A stretch of 64,000 bases of DNA, taken from positions 1,426,001 to 1,490,000 of the forward strand of contig JAJHTX010000002.1 in assembly GCA_032164295.1 (NCBI GenBank). Reading direction: 5' to 3'. Both the position numbers and the translations under genes were made by a program. Within the stretch, counting starts at the first letter, position 1. The number at the start of each line of letters is the position of its first letter. This DNA is from Inonotus obliquus (taxonomy: Eukaryota > Basidiomycota > Agaricomycetes > Hymenochaetales > Hymenochaetaceae). The notes beneath the pieces were generated by a model. That model was not told where the DNA came from and did no database searches. It saw only the letters and a list, made by a program, of their open reading frames with translations. Positions 11,457 through 24,079 of this stretch are shown in pieces.

Positions 11457-11551
11457 TTCCTTCCTTCCTTCCTTCCTTCCTTGAAGTTTACAACACTTCA
11501 AGTCGAGCGCTAATCTCAATCTCAATCTCAATCTCAATCCCAACCTCAATC
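11457..11551. repeat. Adjacent (TTCC)n and (CTCAAT)n microsatellites
   Basis: About six copies of TTCC (11457-11483) are followed after a short spacer by CTCAAT repeats, the last ones imperfect (11512-11551). Confidence 0.85.
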
Positions 11552-14500
11552 TTACTCTTCCTTAAGCCCCACTTCCCCCGGGTGTAAAAAAAAAGAGAGA
11601 GTTTCGTGACTCGTGACATGAACAGCTTCACGCACGCACGCACGGAAACAAAGGAACAAAGAAACTGAGCCTCAAGCTTCAGATATCCAGAATCCCAGGG
11701 GTCCTCCACTTTCCGCCTCCACCTTCCACCCTCCAAGCGAGCGAATGAATATTAATGAGCCACTCGTCATCCATCACCTTGAGAAGAGAAAAGGCTTATG
11801 AACAAAGGCAGATGTAGATCTAGACGCTCGCGCTTGCCGACTGTCATCGGCCCGGCCTATAGACATTCACTGTGACGTTAGACGCTCGTGTAGATAGTAG
11901 TCTACCAAAAAGCGTTAATAGCACCTTCGTGAAGTTTATCCGATTATGTCTTGTCATTGTCAAAGGTACTATATTCGGCTATATGCATCTTACTAAACAC
12001 CATAACACGGAGAATTCCTTTGTTGAGGGTGCAGTGCTCCTTAGAACAAAGATCAACGAAGCGATTATACTAGCCTGATATTGACAAAGATCGGATAATC
12101 GAAGGATAGCGATAGATAGTTGGTCAGATCCCGTGCTGTATCATGTAAAGCACCGGATTTCGAAATCAGAAGCACTTTATAGGCAATGTCGCGTCCTAGT
12201 TAGTAAACGATCGTATTTCGGTTCCCATCTTTGCGCGTGCGCGAAGACAAAGGACAAGGACAACTTGAAGGACACTAGTTCTCCCGCGCGCGCATACACA
12301 CACCTATGTAGCCGCGACACATAGTTAGACAGATTGATGAATAGTTGATGATAAACTGTAGAACAACCCGCATATAGACCAGGATCCTATTCTGTTCAAG
12401 TTCACTCAGAGGCGCCGCAGATGAGCCACAATGACCACTTACAGGACATCAGATCCTAGACCTTTATGTGTGACGTACCATAAACTAGATGCGGGAACCA
12501 AGTGCGTGTGATGGTCTATTGACATGAAGGGAGTCCCGGAACGGACAGAAAGGACAAAGGCAAAGTGGCGTTTGGTGCCGGTCCAGCATCATATCCTTTT
12601 ACTGCAATTATGTTTCCTTGGGGTTATGCCATCTCATAGCACGAATTATCCGAAGTTTACTTCTCCGGAAGTGGTCATACTACTGGACTCCCAGGAGACA
12701 ATCAATCCACAGTCCGATCCCGCGGCAGTAGAGCTACTATCGGAAGTTGATCTTCACAGAATTCCTTGGTGCAATCGCGGCGACAGTTATTCCTGTCCCC
12801 GAGCTGTAGCCTGTGCTCAGTATTGCAAGCGCATTAACGACGGTCACGGAAATACTTTACCCACCTCATATCCACCATCGGAGTGATCTGTTCTCCTCGT
12901 AAGCACTGCTATCCTTGGCGTCGGCGTGTGGCCAATACCCTATGCCTCAAAGGTGTTAGAATGAACCAGTGATGATACATCATACGACGGGACCGCATAC
13001 CATGCGCGAGCACAATATATGGTCATTGAATGGAAGATCTTCATCGTAACCGGTGAAAAAGATGCCCGAAGGTCGTTCATTACAGCTTGAAGCTCAGCTC
13101 GATGACCGTGCTACACGGAAGACCAAGTCAAAACGTATTCACCGGCATCGCTCTATCAGATTCATATTATGCGTCCGTGGCCGCGTCAGTATCGGTCCTC
13201 CATTGTCGGATGTCCGATTTGTTTTACTTAGCATTGTTAGCACCCAACCATCAAATACCGTTCCGGCTCGTCACTCGCAAAAGTCACCCGTATCGGTGGG
13301 CATGGTGTCCCCAACTTCTCGCGCGCCGCGAACGCGTGTCTTTCCGAATGGATTTATCATGAGAAAGCGGGTGAGGATGATCATCACGAGCGTTTTCTCT
13401 CGTGAGGCATTATGTTTCTGATGAGATACATAGCGACCCGGGCTGGAGAGGCCTTGATGATGATCAAGTTTGATGTCGCGATCATCTGTCACCTATCGTC
13501 TCTCGATAAAACGAAAACTGGGATCTGGATCGTTGGTGAGCATATGTACGCCCGAACACCGATGGAAACAACTTTCGGTAGCGAGAGCTAGCGAGTCGAA
13601 ATACGAAAGACGGCTGGGTGATGAGACAGGTTGAGTGTAAATTTATCAAAAATCAAGGAAAATCAACGTATGATGCGCGCCTAGCCGCTTTTAGTGATGA
13701 ATTGCCTGAAGGATCGAGGACAAGCGAGTCTGATTCAGATCAGCGCATATGCATCGAGTCACGAATGAGATCATTTGAATCCCGCTAATGCGATATAGTA
13801 GCAACTTGCTTGATGAAAGAAGTGCCTAAGTGAGGGCGAGAAGAGGATGAGCCTGCCAAGAGATGATCACAGTTGAAGCCAGCTTGAGAGTGGGAGCTCG
13901 TCTTGTCCTGAATCGTCGAGAGACCAGAAAGGTGAATTGTCTGAATTGGGATCAGCGATCAATTGAATTGAGGCAATAAAAACTTTTACGAACGCTGTAT
14001 CAACGTCTCTGTGTGAATTGAGAAGATGATGAGTAGAGTCGCCTAAAGATTGTCCGCAAGGAACTTGAATTTGTATTACAAGGAAAGGCTGCCGAGGAAG
14101 TGGAGATAGAGGATACCGCCCACCGGGTGAGCCAGGCAAGATACCCACGGTATGTGGATCGCCAGCTGTCGATCAGTCATCTTGGACCAAAGAAAGATTC
14201 TTGCGGCTCGGAAGCATAAAGGACAACATTCAGAAGCACACCGGGACAGCTCTCGCAAATCCGGGGAACGATAACCGGGATCCGGTCAAGTCAGAGACGA
14301 GCGAGCGAACAGAATGGCAGTGAGTGCAAGGGGCGCCGAAGAATCAGAATACTATCCAACAGTGCGTTACTGTTGTAAACACAAGCACTCCTCCGAGAGG
14401 TCCGTGTACGACCGTAGCGCTGGCATGAATGTAGACGTGAACGTTCTTGGATGTTGCCACAGCCGATACAGTGATGGGTGACTTGGCCGAGGCTGGGTGT

Positions 14501-14865
14501 TCATGGACATGCAAGTAGCACAGGTACTAAATAAGATATCGCATAGGCCTCGGCGCAGTTGAAGTGTATCAGACGGTTGCGGATGGCTGTGAGAATGGAC
14601 TGGCCAGTAGAGTGAATGCGAGTACATGGGTGCTATCGGATGGGAATTCACCGAGGTCATGACTGCGATGCATTCGGCATCTGCATGCTTATGTAATACA
14701 AGTGAATATAAATACCAAATAAGGAGAATACGAGGACCCCGGGGAGTGTAGTACTGCGCCACCTGGGTTAATTATCCGGTGACAGCTGTGCACCCGCTAC
14801 TACGGGGCGAGTGGCAGGAGCAGCAGATTTGTCCGTGTCCGCTTACTCTCGTCATCCGCTCCTAC

Positions 14866-14872
14866 TATATAT
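14866..14872 (+). promoter_or_regulatory. TATA box of the Pcl-type cyclin gene
   Basis: TATATAT lies 67 bases before the ATG and is followed by a pyrimidine-rich leader ending in CAACA repeats, a common core-promoter layout in basidiomycetes. Confidence 0.5.
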
Positions 14873-14938
14873 CATCCATCCATCCCACTCAATGCATTTC
14901 CCCATCTCTTCCCCCCTCAACAACTCACTCAACAAACA

Positions 14939-16435
14939 ATGTTCTCCTCCTCTTCGCCATCATACTGGCCAGCAACTAACACTTCCCCTTCATCCGACTC
15001 CTCTTCCAACACTCTCCTCAACCACTTGGCACCCTACTCCTCTGACAACCTCCTCTCTCCAGACGACTTACCAAAGCTTGTGTCTGGAAAGATTACCTCT
15101 CAAGTAATCAACTACCTCGTCGACCGTGTTTACGATGCAGTCGACTTTGGTCTCAACAGACCTTCCTCTTCCTCACCCCGGACTAGCTTCCACAACAAGG
15201 TCGATCCCGAACGCAAGGCCTTTACAGACTTTGTCGCCACCGTCCTTCGCAGAGCAGAGGTCACTCTCTCCCCTGTAATGGGTGCCCTCGTTTACATCGA
15301 CCGGGCCCGTCCGCATCTCTCAATAGCCATAGAAGGTGTGCTACCTCCTTCTCAAGTCACCTTCTTTCATTGTGACTCACAACTTCTAGAATGGGCGCTT
15401 CATCGCGTGTTCCTTGGAGCCCTTATCGTCGCATCCAAGTATCTCAACGATGCGTCTCTCAAGAATGCACACTGGGCCTTGTGTACCGGCGTGTTCGGAC
15501 GTCGCGACGTGCAGCGCATCGAACGAGAGTTCCTTGACGTTCTCGCTTGGGAACTCGCCGTCACGGAAGCCGACCTCGTGCAAATCTGCTCAAGGATGGC
15601 CAGGGAAGGCGTTTTAATTTGCCCGAATGCCAAGGTGGCTTCGCCGGTTTCACAGGCTAGGGAGGCAAGGATGGAGGTTGATGGAGCTGGTGTTGAGATG
15701 AGGTCAAGAAAGGTGTCAAATGGGAGTTTGCGGACGGTTCGTGCTCTTTGGGACGAGGCAAGGCTGCGCCAGGCTCAGGTTCAGCAGCCAAACCATCTGC
15801 CGGAAAAGCGAGCTCAGGCGGATGTTGAAATGGAGGTGGACAGTTTCGAAGAGCGTGCACGGCGGCGCCGGAGTGTGTACCCTTCCCCCACCTCATCCGA
15901 CGGGTCAACATGCACCGCATCATCTTCACCTGCATCGGACAGCGATGAGACTAACTCGCCATGCACACCTCCACCGCACCAAGCTCCAGGTTCTCTCGGC
16001 CACTTTGTCCCGGGAAGCACGGCCAAGTCGTTTGCTCACCCGATGCACTCGAAATCCGCCTCAAACGGAAGCATGTCCTATCAGCCTCTCACACTCCTCG
16101 ATGCCTTCCCTCCAGTTCCGCGGCCACCACTCCCGACGCCGGCTCTAGCATTGAGCCCCGTACAGGCCCCGACTGCTCCTCCGCCACTTCCATCTCTTCC
16201 TCCTTACCCCTCCTATCCATTACACCGTTCATACCCAGCATCGCACACGTATCTCCGCCCACATTCCGCGAGACCAGCTTCTCCCTACGCGAAGCCGTCT
16301 TTGTCCGCAGGCACAGGGACAGGATCTCACCCGCGGTCTATGACGCCGTACACACACAGGCGATCTAGCGCCCTCTCTTCGATGCCGATGGTGCCTTCAT
16401 TGTACCCCGCATACATCCCCGCTACAAACGCGTGA
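14939..16435 (+). CDS. Pho85-type (Pcl/Pho80 family) cyclin
   Basis: Two exons (14939-15335, 15390-16435) encode 480 residues. The cyclin box spans about residues 80-200 and contains FVATVLRRAEVTLSPVMGAL, LVYIDRARPHL, RVFLGALIVASKYLND and REFLDVLAWELAVTEADL. These are typical of Pcl1/Pcl2-type cyclins, which activate the Pho85/CDK5-like kinase. The 54-nt intron (GTGTGC...CTTCTAG) has no in-frame stop, so an unspliced message would insert 18 residues between two cyclin-box helices. Splicing restores the family-typical IEEWALHRVFLGALIVASKY. The long C-terminal half is rich in Ser, Pro and Thr and PEST-like, as expected for an unstable cyclin. The gene stands alone between two very long noncoding intervals. 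Which Pcl subfamily it belongs to cannot be told from the sequence. Confidence 0.9.
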   Translation: MFSSSSPSYWPATNTSPSSDSSSNTLLNHLAPYSSDNLLSPDDLPKLVSGKITSQVINYLVDRVYDAVDFGLNRPSSSSPRTSFHNKVDPERKAFTDFVATVLRRAEVTLSPVMGALVYIDRARPHLSIAIEGVLPPSQVTFFHCDSQLLEWALHRVFLGALIVASKYLNDASLKNAHWALCTGVFGRRDVQRIEREFLDVLAWELAVTEADLVQICSRMAREGVLICPNAKVASPVSQAREARMEVDGAGVEMRSRKVSNGSLRTVRALWDEARLRQAQVQQPNHLPEKRAQADVEMEVDSFEERARRRRSVYPSPTSSDGSTCTASSSPASDSDETNSPCTPPPHQAPGSLGHFVPGSTAKSFAHPMHSKSASNGSMSYQPLTLLDAFPPVPRPPLPTPALALSPVQAPTAPPPLPSLPPYPSYPLHRSYPASHTYLRPHSARPASPYAKPSLSAGTGTGSHPRSMTPYTHRRSSALSSMPMVPSLYPAYIPATNA

Positions 16436-19050
16436 AACGCTATTGATTTCTTGGGGTTATTTTGTTTTGTTTCCTTTGGGCACCGCGCACTTACACATAC
16501 ACGGACAAAAATGCCTAATCAATTTGCGCGCTCATTTTCTTACTCGCTATCATCGGACTCTTTGTTCTATTCCTCTTTTCTTTCGTATGAGCATATATTG
16601 TTTTGCAACTTCATACAGATCGTTTTTACGTGCATTTTAACTTCCTTTGTTTTGGTCCGTTTCCTACGCAAGTTTCTTTCTCATTTCATCATTGGCATTT
16701 GTAATACAAACCGCACGATCTTTCCGGGTCAGTACCTTCACCTTTTTACATTTCACTTTCATTGCATTGTTTTTCTTTTTCTACTTGGTTCTAGTTTCTT
16801 CTGCACTTTTGATAATGTTTTTTTGTTACATTACTATATGGTACTCACGGTGTTGCGAATACTCCCCAATGAATTGATAGAATTGTATTCGCTTTACATA
16901 TCGAGAATGATAGAGGGAGTCAGAATACTCGTGACACTGATTGTGGTGGTCTTGAATTCTCGTCTCGGAGTAAGTCGCTGATATTTCGGTCATATGATTA
17001 CCTCGATAAGGTACGAGTGGAGTGGCGACACAGACCAAGGAGAGAAACTCGCTCAGAAAAGAAAAGAGTTCCCTTGCCCTTCCCTCCGAAGCCGAGGTTA
17101 CTTGATCGGGATGGTGGATGGGGACTGACGATGACGACTACTTGGCTTGATTGGGTTCGGTTAAGGGTGGATGGTGTGGTAGAGTTTTCTCATCATCGTC
17201 ATCAGTATATATACATATATCATTATCATTATCATTATCGTACGACTAGTAAATCCGAATTCCGAAAAGTAAGGAGGAGTCGAGGATGGGAGAGTGGGAG
17301 AGAGGTGGAACTTGAATGTGCAACGATTCACGATATAGATTTTCGGATTTGGATTCGTCGGTCCTAGTCGTTCGGACTCGGATTTGAGTAGTCATCCTTA
17401 ATAATGATCCTTCATCTTTCATCCTTTCGGAGTCGGAGTCGGAGTCGGAGTCGGGTGCGACTCGGAGCGCGGGCGTATCGCGCATGCACATTGTGTATTG
17501 AATATCGATCGAGAAGATGAAGATGAAGATTATCTCACCTCAGCCTGGGTATGCATTATGCGTGATGCATGATGCATACGACGCCTCGGAAATCTACGCG
17601 AAGAAAGTTTCTAGCGTTTATTAGAATTATTGTAACGTTTACTTGAACCGCCCTAGTGCTGCCAGTGCACAGCTTTCACAGCTTTTAAAGTGTTCACGAG
17701 CAAGACGGAGGGTCCCGGCATATCATACTACCATACTACCATACCATGGTGGCATACGCATGGCATGGATCCGTCCATAGCTTGGCCGCTGACACTCGTG
17801 TGTATAGAGATAGAGATAACAAGAGAGCTCAAGAATATTCTCGAGACTGGACAGTCGTGGTGCAATATTAATGCACGCTACGCGTGTTTCCCATAGTACT
17901 CATTCAGGATCACTGGTTGGTAGTAGTACTTGGTACTGTAAGATCACACGGACGTCGAACAGATCCATCCATATGCCATATGATGCATGGCGACGCAGGA
18001 AAGTTAACCAGGGTGCAAGGGAGCATGTATGCACCGGTGTGGTGACCGCTCGAGGCTCGAGGCTAAAGCGCGTGAACATGAACAACACGCATTATTCATA
18101 CAATACACGCGTACGGGTTACGTTGTTCCGAGGCCGAGGACTTTCTATCGATATTTCTTTTACTTACGTAGGATCCAGAGTTACACGGACTTTCCTTTCG
18201 CGTAGATGGAGATGTAGATGTATAATCGCGTTTGCATCGTCCGAGTCGTACGTCGTGCGTCGTGTGTCGTGTAAGTCAGGATCAGAATCTCAAGTATTGA
18301 TGGCTTGGAATCGGAATTCCCGCCCCGTCAAATCGGGAGTCCAGGATCAGTCATCAGTCATCGGGCATTCGTCCCGACTCTCCCGAATAAATAAATAAAT
18401 ATGAGTGCGATTCGGCCCGATCCCGAGTTTCAAGCCGAATCGAGTAAAAAGGTAACCGAGGGATGAAGTGATCTCTTCGTCTGCGTCACGGCTAGGAGAC
18501 AGCACAACAAAAGCATGTATGTATTATATTGATATCATTCGCCTTGATCAACTACTCATAGACATACCTAGGCTAATTGGGAATGGGAACCATCAGCCTA
18601 AGCCTAAGAAGCTCAGAGTCGCCTGCCGCCTGTTGTCTGCCAAATTGAAATGCGCCGCCCGCCCGAACTAGTAATCGCCTTCAAGTTGTGTTGTGCGCCA
18701 CATACACAATAAAGTCCGCGCTCATTACATTCTATTTCCTCTCTTTCCTCCTTTTACTCCGAGTCCGTCTCCTCGGCTACGTGCTACCCGTGAAGACGTA
18801 AAAACGTAAGTAAAGTTTGCAGTTTGCAGTTTGAGGTTTGCGGGATGCGGGGTGCGGCGATTAGTGCTGTTTGCTGTTTGCTTATATTGATATTGATATT
18901 GATTGGCCGCACTTGGGCCCGGGATGCGTACGATACATACAATACAGTAAGTCTGGTAAGTTGACTCGATGGTAAATGTAAATAAACCTTGGAAAGAAAG
19001 TTAGGTAAAATGCGTATGGTAAGTATTTGAGTCTCCGTCTGTCCTTCTAT

Positions 19051-19113
19051 TCATCTTCATCTTCATCTTCATCTCCATCTATCTATCTATCCATCTATCT
19101 ATCTATCTATCCC
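19051..19113. repeat. (TTCATC)n/(TATC)n microsatellite
   Basis: TTCATC units grade into CTATCTATC units over about 63 bases; the longest simple repeat seen in the window. Confidence 0.9.
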
Positions 19114-20284
19114 ATCTGGAATCTATCTAATACCGATCAACTTACGTTTGCCTATATGGGAGATGTAAAGTTTGTCTCAGTCTCGCTTGTGCTTACTCAC
19201 ACACAGTCGGAGTCGACGATGCCAATGAGCAATTCAAATTCAACGATACGTTTCATTTCGACAGGTCTCCATACATATTACCTTCGATACCTTGATCCTT
19301 TAATTCTTTTTAAACCTATAAACCTAGACGAAGCTGAGAAGTTATTTATTTTTCTTTACGTCGTAGATCCGTCATGGGATAGCATAGCTTATGAAACTGG
19401 AACATACCGAAGTCGCCAAAGTCGATATAATGTTCTCCGAGTAGAAGTCCGTATGTCTCAGATTTTAATGATTCGATTCTTATAGACTTGGTCCGGTCCA
19501 AGACGAAAAGACGAAGACCCTCAAAAGTAAAGTAGAATGCATGTAAGACAAACATGTGGCTTTTGTTGGCGGTGCGGTGATGACTTGAGTCAGAGTCAGA
19601 GTCAGCGATAGTTATAAGTTCAGAGGCGGAAAGCTAATAACCATCCTTGCATCGCCCCCGTATACATGTATGATCGGATACCATGACGCAGGGGAATAAA
19701 TTAGATATAGAAGGAAACTGTCTGTCTAGTTGCCAATATTGATGACGCGAAGAGTAGCAAAGTGATTCAAGTTGAAATTGAATTTGATATGATATATTAC
19801 AGTAATATTGATAGTTAGATTGTTCATTGATTTCGGCGACTCGTTTTTTCTTGTTCTTCAAGAGAAAGAAGAAAAGGGGAAGAGACGAGCCACTTTCGCT
19901 CAGTGCTATGCACCCTGTGCACTCGTTCGGAACACAAAGGGAATGAAATAAGGAACGTCATGGTATATACTAAATCCTGTAAATTGTAAATTGTAAATCA
20001 ACGTGGTCATAGAAACGAAATGCCAGTGGCAGACTCAGACAGGAAGAAGGGAAGAAGGGAAGAAACCCCTCAAAACTGCAACTACTAGTAGTACTAGTAC
20101 TCCGACTTTGAGGTCGAGTCGGAATATTAATCACTTAACAATTTGAGTCGACAAAAAATCCAAATCGGAATACTTAGTACTTAGTACTTAGTAGTGAGGT
20201 GAGTGTGAGTGTGAATAATGTAAGAATATTACATTAATGAATGAACGGATGAATGAAATGCTTCCGTATATTTTGATTCGCTCT

Positions 20285-20314
20285 AGACTGTAGACTGTAG
20301 ACTGTAGACTGTAG
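20285..20314. repeat. (GACTGTA)4 tandem repeat
   Basis: Four perfect tandem copies of a seven-base unit occur in the gene-free interval. Confidence 0.9.
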
Positions 20315-23300
20315 ATATGGGGATGCGCATTGCGCTGTCACTATCCTGTTCGAGTTGTACAAGTTGTACAGAATACAGAACAACCGGAAGCAATCGTAGT
20401 CGGCACACAGCACACAGCGCACACCGTGATACACACACTGACACGGCACATATCTTTAGGGACGGACGGACGGACAGATGGTAGTGTAGTGAATCAACAT
20501 GAACTGCATCCGGATTGAAACTGATCTGATGACTTGACGAATGACTAGGGATAAGTTAATATTAATTATAGCGTCAACATAACAGTTTCACAGAATGATA
20601 CCAGTTCCAGTGATCAGTTCCAGTACTATCCAGTGATCAGTACTAGTATCAATAGTATTGCCTTTTGGTTTTTGACACGTATCTCGTTACACGCATGGTT
20701 AACACAACGCAACCAACATCCGAATCAATACCTTTCGAAGATTTAACCTATTGGCCTATTTTCCCATTGTCCATCCATTCATGTGTTCATCCGTTCATCC
20801 GTTCATTCGTTCACCCGATAAACGCGATCGACGTGCGTGAGCATGCGCATCTGGGTCTAGGTCTGGGAAAAAAAGCTATAAAAAAGCTATAGAAAAAGGT
20901 ACATCCGCTACTTTTGGAATTGGATCGAAGGGTGTGAAAATATCAGAGTTGTTGTTGTGGTAAACTTTCTGATGTTCATTTTAGACCTAGACGAGAAATA
21001 AGAATTAGGAAGTGAGAAATGAGAAATGAGAAATGAGAAATAAGAATTATGATTCAAATTTAGAAATACCTGATTATGTATGTGTGTATGTGCACCCCAG
21101 TACCCAAAAGATGAAAGATCATACTCACTATACACCTCGACACACGATAACAATATTATTGTGTGCTGTGCGCTCGGCATGTGTATGTCCAAGTCGGCGA
21201 AAACGCATCGTAATTTCGTGGATGATGACCAGCATCGCTCTATTCTGATATCACAGTCGGTCAAGCAAAGCGCCATGATACGTTTCATCCCATCCCGATG
21301 TTGCATATTGCGTATGAGTAAAAAAACGTGCATCCTGGCCTGGCACATCGCCCATATTTGGGCATACGGAACACAGTTGACTCCGCAATGCTGTACCTAT
21401 GCCTATGCCGTCCTCAGGACAGGAGCAGGAGCTGCGGACGGTCAACGGTCAACGGTCCCAATCCACAATCGACGCACTGCACGATGATGTATTCATATAC
21501 ATATGCTGTCCTCGAGTGATCCTGTGGAGTGGGATTAGATAGAGGCAGAGGCAGAGGCAACCCTCATTGGGCCATCATGAGGATTTTTGCGTCAAGACAG
21601 GCACAAAGAAGGTAAAGGTAAAGATGCACCCCTCTTCGAAGGAAGAACGTGAAAGGGGGCAGGGAAGTAGCAAGACAGCTTCGGTATCAGATGTGAGGAT
21701 GTGAGAGAAAGAGAAATATAGAGACCGAGAACCGAAAGCGTCGGTTGGTCGGAAGGACTAAGGAATTGTTGATGTCGCCAGCTGACTTGATGAGTTATGA
21801 TTTGGAACACCTGGGGATTTGTACTAGCTGTACTCACATTCCGAATCTCCGAATTCGAGAACTTTGGGGAAACGGGGAGTATGAGCGAGGAGATAGATAT
21901 CTAATTTTGCCGTTGGGCGCTTTGGCGGTGAATTGGCATAGCATAGTGATCGTGCGTCGTGCGTCGTGCGTCGTACCGTACCGATGGTGCCTCGGAGCAA
22001 TCTCGTCCGTCGGTCCGTTAGCATGTTAACAAAGTACAAACCACTTTGAAATAATACTGAGCCCTGACGTTTCCCATCCGTTTCAAGTCGGGGATTTAGC
22101 GGGAGTTAGTTGGAGATCCATCCATCCATCAGCGTCAGATTGGAAGAATTACGGGAATGCGGATGCGGAGCATCACGAGAAGGGAAGGGACAGGATGGGA
22201 AGGGAACCCCACTAACTATGAAAGAAAGTTGATTGAAAATGTATCAGGCGGATTTAGTTAGTTGAGAAAGTTGGCATACGATGGGCTACCCTTTATCGAA
22301 TCGAGAAATCCCCAAGGTGTCCGAATTGAATACTCCGTGCATCCGTGCTTTCCGCATCCGTTTCCCTCTAGGTAGGTCTATTCCCGACGTAACCCGTTTT
22401 CATCATCCATCGGAAGCTTGAGTTAAAGCTCGTCAGATATCGTTTCATGTCAAATCGAGTACCAGCCGATGGTCGTCCAGAGTGTCGAGTATTAACAAAT
22501 GGCAGATGACCCGGATTGCCTAGGTATGTCTAGATCACCCCTCTTGTCCAGGTCAGTCCTTGATTCCAACAAGCTGCACGGATAATCGTCGATCACCTTT
22601 CTTGGATGCAAGGGACCCCGGATACTCTGATAATATTACGCAAGCAGAAGATTTAGCTGACACGTGCTTCTGGACTGGGGCGCCAACTAAGCTACTGACC
22701 AACATGAATTGACACTGACTCGGCATCATCAACCTATCCCAATTGACATTTCACCGCTCAGTCAGTCATACTCATCAAGGAAATAAAAAAAATAGCGATA
22801 TAGCGAAATACGTGCGATTGCTGTGCTCTCTTCAACAAGCAACGGTCTTGTAAGCCGGTTTGTGCGTATGTAGCTCCGCAAATTGTATACTACCCTATGT
22901 CAGGCCCGCAGTAGTATCTTGGTTTCCTTCCGTATTTCCGTTGCGGCTCCCTATTTTCACAGACACAGCCATATCATATCGTGTTCCTCAGGATGTTTGG
23001 TCTCCAGCAAACCACGCGAAAACAGCACATACTCGGCTCAGAATTATGCTGTGTTGGTTTGAATGAATAATCTTGCTGCGCATCCATATTCCCATCGCAG
23101 TTTTCCTGCATCCCGTGTCGTGCGATAATTCTCCTACGCCAAGCTTCGTTAACTTCCTTCCAGTAACAGCTTCGGATTTGGGTTTGAATGATTGGGTTCC
23201 TATTGATGCAGTGGCCACTGCTCTTCCGATCCAACGGACACATGTTCTTGCAATTCCGGTGCGGTTGTGGTACGTACGTAACTGCCACTGATTCTTCGTC

Positions 23301-24079
23301 GCTCCTCTATGCTTACCATATTGCTCATACAGTCCTGGTGCTGTGTAAGAAGCAAGAGGCATAGCTTGATTGAAACTCGTACGATTATCGCGTGGCACTG
23401 TCAAGGGTTAACTCAAACATTGCGATGACTCGGAAAAGTCAAGTCGTGAGACTTGGACTTGACTGAACGAAATAGTATACAGATAATACTTCGAATGCTT
23501 TCGAACAAGGAAGCAACCTTAAGCTTCAGCTTCGATATTCTTTTTCTTTCTACATTCTCTTTATCATTTACTCAACTACGCGCTTTACTAACCTGATGAA
23601 GTTTATCCTCAAATCATTTCAATCATTCTTCCGCTGAAAACAATTTCTTTCGCAGTAGCACTCCTCGTCTCACAATAATGTCGACATTCCGTTAAGCTTC
23701 TGGTCATGATGATCATGGTGTTACGAGACTACCTTGAGAGTTCACGAACGCTAGATTTGCTTCTGTTCACACATACACGCACACGCACACGCACACTCAC
23801 ATATCGAACCTCAGAGTTGGTCAGATGACTGTCAAGATTCAACTGATATATAAGATAGTACGGGAGTAAGATACACGCACAATCCTGAAGGCCGAAGGCA
23901 CTACATACGCATACTTAGTTACAGTTCCGGGCTTCCAGCATACGACCTGAGCTCAATACCCTTCTCAACTTTGTCTCTGTTTCTGTCTCTTCGTCTCTGA
24001 CCCTCTAACCCTTCAACCTCACGTCTCTTACCCAACGCTTCAAAGTGCCACTAGAACAAGCAGAACAAAGGGTTCACTC

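Larger units (their letters stand above)
8380..14865. other. Gene-free, microsatellite-rich interval (left of the cyclin gene)
   Basis: Beyond the 3' flank of the AT-hook gene I find no open frame with domain similarity, splice structure or coding bias. The interval carries many simple repeats: an AACACAC-type repeat near 10266-10300, AATCAG near 10380-10398, GAGGAC near 10773-10797, GCAACC at 11011-11040, TCCAATC at 11111-11136, TTCC at 11457-11483 and CTCAAT at 11512-11551. The octamer CACTGGCA recurs within 10293-11439. It is either a long regulatory/noncoding region or decayed transposon DNA. Confidence 0.7.
16436..24079. other. Gene-free, microsatellite-rich interval (right of the cyclin gene)
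   Basis: Only short open frames without recognisable domains are present over 7.6 kb. The first 400 bases are T-rich and probably the cyclin 3' UTR and flank. Simple repeats include ATTATC at 17219-17240, GGAGTC at 17428-17453, TTCATC/TATC at 19051-19113, GACTGTA at 20285-20314, GAAATGA at 21014-21044, GTGCGTC at 21949-21974 and a CACACG tract near 23770-23797. The composition resembles the interval on the other side of the cyclin gene. Confidence 0.7.

Noticed and set aside
12524..12886. 120-codon open frame with a Cys-containing end
   Set aside because: No family resemblance and it sits in repeat-rich noncoding DNA; length is compatible with chance.
16451..16981. 176-codon hydrophobic open frame after the cyclin gene
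   Set aside because: It arises from T-rich DNA of the probable 3' UTR, which gives Phe/Leu/Ser codons by composition alone.
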